Positions 55,357 through 64,000 of a stretch of DNA of 64,000 bases are shown piece by piece. Within the stretch, counting starts at the first letter, position 1. Each line of letters starts with the position of its first letter. A program made the position numbers and the translations under genes. The notes under the pieces are model-generated. The model was not told the DNA's origin. It saw only the letters and a program-made list of their open reading frames with translations, and ran no database searches. The DNA is from Diphasiastrum complanatum. Taxonomy: Eukaryota; Streptophyta; Lycopodiopsida; Lycopodiales; Lycopodiaceae. Where the stretch lies: contig CM055095.1 of assembly GCA_029204225.1 (NCBI GenBank), positions 57,551,898 to 57,615,897 of the forward strand, in the 5' to 3' direction.

Positions 55357-57960
55357 TCAGATCTGTGTATGTCTGAAAAGAAAAATGAAGTTAGTATTTA
55401 TATTCTTCTTAGGCTCAGAAGCTAGGCTGCATGGTAGAGTATCTGAGGCTGAGAAGAATCCGTAAACAACCATTCCATACTTTTCCAACACGTTGTTGAG
55501 ATATCGTTGCTGACTGATGAAGATCAGTTTGCTGGGTCGATCTTGTTCAATTTGGATTTTGAGACAATAGTGGGCTGGACCCATATCAATCATCTTGTAT
55601 TCCTAGGCCAACATGCATTTTGTATTCTTCATTAGATTCAGATTATCACTGAATAAGAGTGCATCATCTACGTAGAGAGTGATGATCATGAAGTAATCTG
55701 ATACAGACTTGAAATAGACATTCGAGTCTGCTGAGTTTGGGATGAAACCATTCTCTATCAGAAATGTGTTGATCTTCTGGAACCAGGCTCTGGGTGATTA
55801 TTTCAGCCCATAGAGCGTCTTGTGAATTCTGCATACAAGGTGCTATCGCTTGCCATTGAGTTTTATCCCTTTGACTGCGTCATATAGATTTTCTCTTCGA
55901 TGGTTCCATTGAGGAAAGCGGTCTGAACATCCATCTGATGAACTTTGAGATCTGCTGCAGCTGCAAAGGAGAGAAGTAGGCAGATCGAAGCATGTTTGAT
56001 GACTGGACTGAAGGTTTCTGTATAATCTACATCTAGAATCTAGGAAAAGCCTTTGACGACTAGCTTGGCAATTTAGTCTTCCTTCAGCATCGTACTTCGT
56101 CTTGAATACCCATCTGCATGGAATTGGGTTTTGGTTCTTTGGCAGCTTAGTGAGTGTCCATGTTTGATTCTCCATAAGATAATCGAATTCAGTGTCCATT
56201 GCTGCTTTCCACTGGTCAGCATCAGGAGTAGACATCGCCTCAGTAACTGTGTTTGGTTCATGCACAAAGTAGCAAGCCGGATCATTCATAAACCTGGATG
56301 GAGGCTGTTTCGACCTGTTCGACCTTCTAGGTTGAACTTCGTTCCTCTGATGTGGGTTGACTTGTTGAGGTTTTGACTCACCTTCTGAGTCAGCGTCGAG
56401 ATTCTGCAGTTGAATCTCTAAATCGAAATTGACTGGTTGCTCGATCCGTGAGTTGGAATTACCAGCAGCTTTCTCTTTGTGGTCGAGGAACTGGTCTTCC
56501 ACAAAAATGATATCTCTACTGGTGAACACCTTCTCGGTATCCAAATTGTAGAGCTTGTATGCCTTATGATTTTGGGAATAGCCGATAAAAATCATTTTTC
56601 TGCTCTTGTCATCTAGCTTTCTTCTTAAATCCCCATGAATTTGAGCAAAAGTGATGCATCCAAATACTCGAATATGTTTGAGTGATGGTTTTGATCCTGT
56701 TCACACCTCATAAAGTGTCTTGCCATTCGGGGCTTTGGTGATGGATCGATTCTGTAAATAGGCGACTGTAGTAATAGCTTCTGCCCAGAACTTCTTTGGA
56801 AGAGAGGCATGGGCCATCATGCTCTTGGCAGTTTCGATGAGTGTCCAGTTCTTCCTTTCAGCTACACCATTGGACTGAGGTGAGTAGCTGGTTGTGTATT
56901 GTTGAAGTACCTCGTTGGCCTTGCAGAACTCCTTGAATTTTGTGGAGATGTACTCTCCCCCTCCATCTGTGCGTAGAGCATTGATCTTCCTCTGGGTCTG
57001 GTTCTCTGCAAATGTCTTGAACTGCTTGAAGGACTTGAATGCTTCGGATTTGTTCTTCATATAGCAGGTTGTAGTCCTTCGAGAGAAGTCATCGAACTGA
57101 GTCTGAACTGAAGGGACTTCTAGCATGCTTGCTGATAATACAGCTTTTGCATGGAGAAGTTGGCTTGCTGACTAAAGGCATGTCTTGTACTAGATTCTGA
57201 ACTGACATTTGCTGAATACTGTTATAGTTAAGATGGCCAAGTCTGAAATGCCACATCATATCAGTTGATTCAGAAGTGGCTGTGTGAAGAGCTTGACTGT
57301 TAGAAGAATAACAATGGCTTAGTTTGTAAAGATAGCCGCTTCGTCTACAATAGGCTAGAACCTTCAGAGATTTGTCAAGGATTGTGCAGCCTTCTGTATC
57401 AAATTTGAACCTCTGACCTAAATCAATGTTTTAGCTAACTAAGACCATTTTTGGTCGGATTTGGAACGTGGAGAACGTTGGACAACAACTTGACTTCATC
57501 CCTTTTGAATTCAACCCTGACTGGTGAGTCATGTGTTGAGTTGCTCCGGAGTCTAGATACCAGGAATGGATATCTTGTTTTTCTTCGACTTTGGTCATGA
57601 AAGCTACTTCATCTTGTTGTTGTTGTTGATTTGAGTGACTGGCTGTAGCACTATGTGCTTGTTGTTGGAACTGCTTCTTCTTTTCATTGTTGTACTTCAA
57701 AGTTTGACAGTCCTTGATTTCGTGACCAGTCCTCTTACAGTATCTGCAAAATAGTTTCTACACAGGTTGGAATGATGAAGAGCTTGAATTCGATCCTAAA
57801 TCAAAATTTGGTTCAGATTGTATGTTGCTCCTTTTTTCAGTAGAGCCTGACTTTGTAGATCTCTTGGATCTAAACCTGATTTTTTGAATACAGAGCTTGA
57901 GGATCCGATCATGAGCCTGAGGAGGATGCTGATCTTCTAATCTCCTCTTGTAGGAGCAGC
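55357..57960 (-). pseudogene. E8: copia gag-pol remnant related to E7
   Basis: On the minus strand: end of gag (SRVISLLLQEEIRRSASSSG, about 57955), zinc-knuckle-like RYC-K-TGHEI-DC, protease (DIHSWYLDSGATQHMTH, 57600-57540), pre-integrase in pieces, integrase core 57126-56701 (LRTDGGGEYISTKF, GVAERKNWTL), connector 56595-55843 and early RT. The last part, 55593-55357, is the RT thumb (DMGPAHYCLKIQIEQDR, ISQQRYLNNVLEKYGM). The YVDD region near 55670 is broken and RNase H is missing. Motif order and wording match E7 closely, so both belong to one family; the protease here keeps Asp-Ser-Gly. Confidence 0.85.
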
Positions 57961-58019
57961 GAGATTACTCTTGAAAAATGTGAAGGCCCAAAAAATATGT
58001 TGTCGGCCTTCGGGTTTTT

Positions 58020-58150
58020 GTTGTCAAGAAGTGAAAGGCTTCCACCTTCTCCTCCTAAGTCGTTTGTAGCACATGAAGTAGGGCTCGAACCTAGGAGCCT
58101 TGAAGATGCATGCAAAACAAAAGGGTTAACACTATTTCTATTTGCAAGCA
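58020..58150 (-). repeat. Possible tRNA-related SINE fragment
   Basis: The minus strand contains CTCCTAGGTTCGAGCCCTA, a good pol III B-box context, with a weaker A-box-like TAGTGTTAACCC about 45 bases upstream. Flanking direct repeats are not convincing. Confidence 0.3.
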
Positions 58151-58237
58151 AGATGCCTTGAAAACACAACTAAAACCAAATAGTACTAACTTTAAAACCA
58201 AAACCACACTAACTCTAAAACACTCTTCCACACCTTC

Positions 58238-58238
<1 letters not shown>

Positions 58239-58323
<85 letters not shown>
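58239..58323. repeat. C30 homopolymer followed by (CT)n
   Basis: Thirty consecutive Cs (58239-58268) followed by about 27 CT units. Any open frame here is a repeat translation (poly-Pro, then Ser-Leu). Confidence 0.97.
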
Positions 58324-58326
<3 letters not shown>

Positions 58327-58389
58327 CACTCATACACTCTTTCACAAACTCTCTAAAAAGCTCCACTAAGTTAGAAACACACAATGATT

Positions 58390-59040
58390 AAGCACATATG
58401 CTAACATGGGCTAAAATAGCAAGAACTTAGAAACAAAAGCAATAAGCATAAAGCCACACTATAATTAGCCACACACCAAAATTAGCACAAGTGGACTCAA
58501 AATGGTAGCACTTAGCTTTCTTGCATCAAGGATAGAAATTACATAAAAGGGCTTCTCTTTATAGAAGCTTGTGGAGTTTTCTTTCCACACTTACTTATGG
58601 GACTAGGAATTTCAAGTCTCAATATAGGATGCAAGTTCTTGTTTTGGAATCTTGACATTGACTTTTGCATACTTTTTTAAGTCTAAGTTTAAACCTTGAG
58701 ACTTGCAAAAATTGGTTCCTTGCCCCCCAATGGCACCACAAGTTGGACTTATGGACACAGGGTGCCATACTTGGGGCCTAACACAACTTGTCTACTGACG
58801 GCTCTTCAAGATGGGCTTATACTCACAAGATGCCATGCTTGGGCCAATAATTACATAAAATCATTATTTCCATAGGCTACTTCCCTGTAAGGTACTTCTT
58901 TCCTTGATACTTCTGGGCTCCATTGAAATGCCCCTTAGGCCCTGCTAAATGGTTGCCAGTCCCATGGCAATGAGTGGATTTTTTTTTTTTTTTGGTTTTG
59001 TTTTGTTTTGTTTTTTTTTCTTTTTGTAATCACTTGTTGA
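58390..59040. other. No gene recognised; T-rich tract at the end
   Basis: AT-rich spacer with a T/TTTTG tract at 58981-59030. No coding similarity. Confidence 0.5.
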
Positions 59041-59285
59041 TCAACTTCTAGCTTTTCGTTTTACTTGTGGATTTTTTGGACGAGCTTTTTTTTGTAGCCT
59101 TCCATTGCCTGGGCCGTAAAATTGTGTCATCTTTAAGCGGCCCAAAGACATGTGAGCTATGGGGCAACCATTGGGTATGTTGCCACTCCTCCACTCGTGC
59201 TGCATGCTGAGACCTTGTCATAGGTGCTCGATAGTAGAGTCTTGCCACCATGAGTTGGTCTTGGAATTTCAAGCTGAGAAGGGGG

Positions 59286-59600
59286 TGTTGGGATCAAAAT
59301 ACAAAGGACCCAAGGAACGGTCCCACTGGAACTCAAAATAACTAAGGAAAGAGAACTCTTTGCAGTTGAGAGCCGCTTGTGACATCGGTCATTCTCTTGT
59401 AAGGTGCCATAGAGATAAGGTTAAACTTTCCAATTATGGTGGTTCTCGGGGTGGTAATAAAGCTGTAGAGCTAAATCTCTACACCAAAGACCTATTTTGA
59501 GACATGCAGTAGGATAAATACAAAATAGACACCACTGGCTGACACACAAATGCAAGATAAAGCTCATCAATGCTCAAGACTTTCCAATTGGAAAGGCTTT
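59286..59600 (+). repeat. Possible LTR start after a purine tract
   Basis: AAGGGGG (59279-59285) is directly followed by TGTTGGGATCAAAATACAAA, the layout of a polypurine tract and a 3' LTR start. The 240 bases upstream give no clear pol domain, and the end of the LTR is not visible. Superfamily unknown. Confidence 0.4.
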
Positions 59601-61483
59601 AAGAAGGTCCCACGACAAGCTACAAATGAACCTCGATGGTTAAGTCAGAAGTCAGAAGTCTTTTGAAGCTTGCAACAAAAAAGACAAGTTTGAAAGTATA
59701 TTAACTGATTCAAAGAGCTCTTGTATCTCTTTCCATATTTGGCTACTATAGATCATTCCTCAGTTTATTTCTAGATTGACTGGGTCATTTGAGATATAAA
59801 GTGGGTTCTTTCTCATTTGAAGCAGGCCATATCTCTTGTATCTATATTTGAGTATAAGTACCTTGAACTTCCTCCTAGAGGCCTTGCCATATGGAAAGAT
59901 GTGGAATTAGACGAGTTCGGGTCATAGCGGAAGACAACATATGACAAGGAAAAAGGGTCAAGAAACTAACCTATAGTGGCTCTTGGGGCCTAAGGTGAAG
60001 AAAAAGGTAAACCAGAGGCCCATCTTCTTTGGCACCTGAAGTCTGCAACTATTGAGGAGGTCCATGGCTTGCTCGACGTCAACAGCTCATTTTCGTTTTA
60101 TTCATGCTTCTTCAGCTACACACCCTACTTATTTTCACAGATATACTTAGCTAAGATGGTTAATGTTTGGACAAAGAGTCTATTTCAAATGAAAAATCTT
60201 GGATAATGGTGCATGACATTGCACCCAGTCTGCTACTTAGCTTGATTTCTGCATATAATGAAAGTTCAGATGAGTCACCAGATGTGACCACTTCTATTCA
60301 TGATGATGCTTCTTAAGCTTATGCATCACTCCAAGATTGTCCAACTTTAAAGTCAGATTGCAAGCCACATGCGCATTGCTTAAGTTGAATTAGCCAATGG
60401 ACATACATGATATGTCTATAAGCAATTAGATTCATTTTATCTTTCTGATCAGCAACAGAGAACTCCAGAGTTTCCAAAATTAAGGGCGTGCACAGCCCAA
60501 CATTATAGTTAGGATTTCTAAATCTAAATATAGGAAATTGAAAATATTCCAATTATGAGATTGAACTTATTCAAGAGATATCAGAACATCCAGTTTAGAT
60601 CATCTCATTTTCATCAGCGATATCAACGCTTCTATCCAATAGTGATATCTGAGCGCCTCCAATGAATCAACCGAAATTTTTAACATTTTTTACAACCTTC
60701 AAGATAACAAAGCTCAATAAGAACCAAAGCTTAAGCACTAGCATTCACATGTATTTACAAGCAAGAGGTGAAGGGATTTTTATACATGCAAGATGCCAAT
60801 AAAGCTTTTCTTCTAAAATTGATCTAATAAAAAATGTATTATTTCTTAGTAGGTACCATCTTTATGAATGCTCTTGGATTTTTTCGGCCAGCTTAGTTGC
60901 TCTCGCATTTCAACTACCAACATGGACGATAGATTTCTACTCAATTAATGTTTCCTATGCCATGCTAATTTCATAAAAAGCATGTATAGTTTTGCCATGT
61001 TAAACATACATGGATTTTTCTAAAACTTGATGTCTACAAACATCATAATGAGATGATGCACAATAATTTACCTAGTTATTTGTAGGAAGTTCAAACTCAC
61101 ACATCTTCTAGAGTATTCACATGGCAAATATATCAAAGTGAGTGGAAAACCCATGCAACTGACTATGTCTTGTGAAGTTGGTAGTGGACAAAATAGTGGT
61201 GGGCGTCTCCATTGTGAAAAAATCACACAAAAAGTATAGTTAGCCAAAAACTTAAAATTTTAAACTTGTATGGATTGTCCATGCGTGATAAATCCCCTCA
61301 ACTACCAACATCTTTGAAAATATGAGAGTTTTTCCAAGCCACAAATTTTCACTTTGAAAGTAATCTACAAATCATGATTCAATACGTGCATGGATTATCC
61401 ACGACTAAGTATGCCATGCAAAATTTGATTTTGGTGAATTCCTTGGTGTAGATTAGTAAATATTCACATAATTTTTTTCATAA
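59601..61483. other. No gene recognised
   Basis: AT-rich. An open minus-strand stretch at 60319-60552 (77 codons) has no recognisable similarity that I would defend. Confidence 0.5.
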
Positions 61484-61692
61484 ACCTCCCATGTAAGCTC
61501 AAAAAAAAGAAATCAATGAAATTCTCATCCTTCATGATTGTCAGGCTTTCAAGTAGTGATATGTGAACTATGAAAGTAATGATATGTGATAGACCTCCCA
61601 TGTAAGCTCAAAACAAAAAAAAAATCAATGAAATTCTCGTCCTTCATGATTGTCAGGCTTTCAAGTAGTGATATGTGATCTATGAAAGTAAG
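61484..61692. repeat. Tandem duplication, unit about 109 bases
   Basis: 61484-61592 is repeated at 61593-61692. Both begin ACCTCCCATGTAAGCTCAAA and share CCTTCATGATTGTCAGGCTT. The differences are a few substitutions and A-run length. Confidence 0.93.
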
Positions 61693-61856
61693 CCATTGAA
61701 TGACAACATATAAGCATCTAACCAATTAAAAGTATTATCTACTCAAACAAGAATAAATTGACAATGTGGAATTAAAGTCAGAACGACAACGACCTTCAAT
61801 GTATCTGAGATCTACTATGAGCTCGAATCTTGTAGCTTTCAGATGTAAAACAAATT

Positions 61857-62089
61857 AATACTTATGATAGTTGATAACATAAGAGTCAAAGACATTCGTT
61901 CTACTGCCTTCTTGAGGTGTCGTAGATGACCATGGAAAGTGTAGACGTTATCGTTATGGAAGTTGTAGTAAAACGATAATACTTCTGATAGTTGATAACG
62001 TGGGAGTCGATGACATACATTCTACTACCTTCTCGAGGAGTCTTAAACAACCATGGAAAGTGTAGAAGTTATTGTTGTGGAAGTTGTAA
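61857..62089. repeat. Tandem duplication, unit about 121 bases
   Basis: 61857-61977 is repeated at 61978-62089. Both begin AATACTT(A/C)TGATAGTTGAT and share CCATGGAAAGTGTAGA and TGGAAGTTGTA. More diverged than the neighbouring duplication. Confidence 0.9.
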
Positions 62090-63255
62090 TGAGGATGATG
62101 ATTGTTGCGTGTTATCGTAACAAGAAAGAGTGATTAAAATTAGATAATTCAAGACACGGTTCAATTAAATGAGCTAAGTACAATGGTTCTCTATGAATCT
62201 GTTGTGCAAAATAAGCTAGAATACAAATCACTATAGTGTCTATCATGAAATAGCTTAGGATCGTGCGTAGCACTACGTGTCTCACACTATTTTGCACATT
62301 GTAAAACTCTCTTGCGATCACCTCTCGATGATCGATCTCTTGCCCTCTACACTACTACTACACCTCGCATCACATCACATTTGATGTTGGCATTTGGCCA
62401 CTATTTATTGACCAACTAACTATCTTTTAATCTTCCTATTAGCTGTACAATTAGCAAACCTTGTAAGAAATGGTAATGATTATGAATAACAAAGCCTTAT
62501 TACAATTCGTGACAGTTTGTAAGATGTCGTAGAAGTTGATCGTGAGCATACTGTCGTTATCACCTTTCGAAATACCATTTAGTTCATCGCATGTCGGAAA
62601 GTTTTTTCATAATTTTCAAGAATGCACGAAATGACGAGATCTACATGCATCTTTGATACTTCACATTTTTCACTTGGTGCAAAACTTCATGTAACACATA
62701 ATTGTGAGTAAATCTGAAGTGTCGGCTCATTTGCTTGTGTAAAATCCAGTGTTTTTCTACAAAATTGCATCTATAGTTGACAGAAAAACAGAGAGTAGTA
62801 GGAAATAAGAGTTGTAGCTGTTTAGATGGATCAGAGGGTGAAGGGAGGTTAACTCCAACAGGAAAATGGAATGTGCCATCTCCAAGACTCCTCATAGCAT
62901 CATATCATATTTGTCACTTGTACTACCTCGAAACTCAAATTTTCTTCACAAATTAATTTTGATACGTTTGGCATCGTTGATGGAGAGCCACATGGTGCTT
63001 CTCATTTTCTTCTACTATCTTATCTTTTCTAGGTTTTGCTTGACTATTGTTTGTAGTTGCTTGGTTGTGTTTTGACACCTCAAATGCATGTGTGGGAGAG
63101 CAAAAAACTAAGATGCACTCCCTAACGTAATTCAAATTTTGTTTAGTATGACTTGGAACCAAAACTATAACCCACGACCTCCACAAAACAATGAAAATAG
63201 AAAATAGTCCCTACCATGATTGTTGGGACTTTAATAGGGCCACCAGCTAGCTACT
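62090..63255. other. No gene recognised
   Basis: AT-rich, no coding similarity or repeat structure that I could support. Confidence 0.5.
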
Positions 63256-63259
63256 AGTC

Positions 63260-63400
63260 TATAGACCAAATGGAAATAGACATGCCAACTCTTTGAGTTT
63301 CCCATCAACAAAATGGCATCAACATAAAGGTAAAAGACACAAATATTTAACTATGTCAGAGGCCTGTAAATATAGAATTAGTGCGTTCACCAATAGAAAA
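63260..63400 (-). pseudogene. Trace of copia reverse transcriptase
   Basis: The minus strand reads FYIYRPLT, then CVFYLYVDAILLMGN, a recognisable form of the copia LYVDDILLxGN motif with Asp replaced by Ala. The surrounding frames are broken. The rest of the window to 64000 shows nothing I can name. Confidence 0.45.
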
Positions 63401-64000
63401 AAATTTGTGAACATCAATTCACCCTCTTCACAATAACCCAAGCAGGATTTCAATTATCCATTAAGTAGTTGGCAATCTAGGTGGATTTGCACTTGTCACC
63501 TACTTTTCTTTTCACCTCATAAGCTTGCTAGGTTCGCTAATTACATGACATAGTTTTTTACACTTAGACCTGTGTTTCGTTGTGCTCAATGAACTAGTGT
63601 GATCCCGAGGAAAATAAACTCAATTGGTTCATCAAACTTGCATTTGAGATGAATCTAGGTTCTAAGGTAGATCAACCAAATTGAAGTCTAGTTACTAACA
63701 TTATTTGTCTATTGTGGGACCCCACCCTACTTATAGGCTTGTCCTAAGAATTTTTTTATCTATATTCCCAAGTCCAACGCTGACCTACTTGGGATCCCAA
63801 CTACAATCTTAAACAATAAAGATTGAGATCTACTCCTAGGTCAGAAATTTGTATGGAACTTATATTGGGTAAAAAGTTATTGAGAAGATAGCAAAGTGCT
63901 CATTCTCCAATTATACGTTCAACATTCAGAGAGGGGTGCATTTCAAATTAAATTCCAAGCGTGATACCCAACATAACCATTATGGATGCAATTAATCAAG

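Noticed and set aside
58110-58391. Open frame with poly-Pro followed by Ser-Leu repeats
   Set aside because: Translation of the C30 and (CT)n tract.
59048-59272. 74-codon minus-strand open frame with a PMTRSQ-like start reminiscent of gypsy Gag
   Set aside because: No further Gag features, and the context suggests a + strand retroelement end instead.
60319-60552. Possible copia RT tail on the minus strand
   Set aside because: Only loose resemblance in composition; no diagnostic motif.

Overview
The window looks like nuclear DNA of a seed-less or other large-genome land plant. It has a GT-AG spliced plant-type SEC12-like gene with introns up to about 11 kb, dense nested Ty1/copia elements with initiator-Met-tRNA primer sites, chromodomain Ty3/gypsy remnants, LINE remnants, a tRNA-derived SINE, a hAT-type non-autonomous element and long microsatellites. 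There are no operons, rRNA genes, tRNA genes or CRISPR arrays. The lineage (fern, gymnosperm, lycophyte or other) cannot be fixed from this sequence alone.

Layout. 1-18.4 kb is a nest of copia elements. An old element (E2, +, 5362 to about 7654) carries a near-complete element (E1, +, 1-5361) in its coding region and another element (E3, +, 7655 to about 18398) in its 3' LTR. E3 is itself split by E4 (minus strand, 11169-16595). E4 has one uninterrupted 1383-codon gag-pol frame, LTRs that match except for a G-run, and a perfect 5-bp target duplication. E1 and E4 belong to the same family and lie in opposite orientation.

19.0-41.2 kb holds the only host gene I can support: the last nine exons (327 residues) of a SEC12/PREB-like WD40 protein on the + strand. 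The exon phases join exactly and the frame ends with a C-terminal membrane anchor. Its introns hold LINE 3' ends, copia fragments, a (TA)n(GA)n(GAA)n tract, another large copia element (minus strand, about 33.35-38.09 kb) and a decayed duplicate of the penultimate exon. The N-terminal exon or exons were not found.

42.1-59.3 kb is again repeats. A Ty3/gypsy remnant (minus) is interrupted by a short tRNA-derived SINE and by a 947-bp hAT-type element with an 8-bp target duplication. After these come a copia gag fragment, a copia deletion derivative with two LTRs and an in-frame integrase-RNase H fusion, a GC-rich foldback, two related copia remnants arranged tail to tail around a chromovirus fragment, and a C30/(CT)n tract.

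59.6-64 kb is AT-rich and mostly featureless, with two local tandem duplications and a trace of copia reverse transcriptase.

The window is best read as a host trafficking gene expanded by retrotransposons. I found no evidence for a novel defence or metabolic system. The most informative items are the young intact copia element, the reconstructed SEC12-like gene with its duplicated exon, the hAT-type element with subterminal motif clusters, and the SINE.
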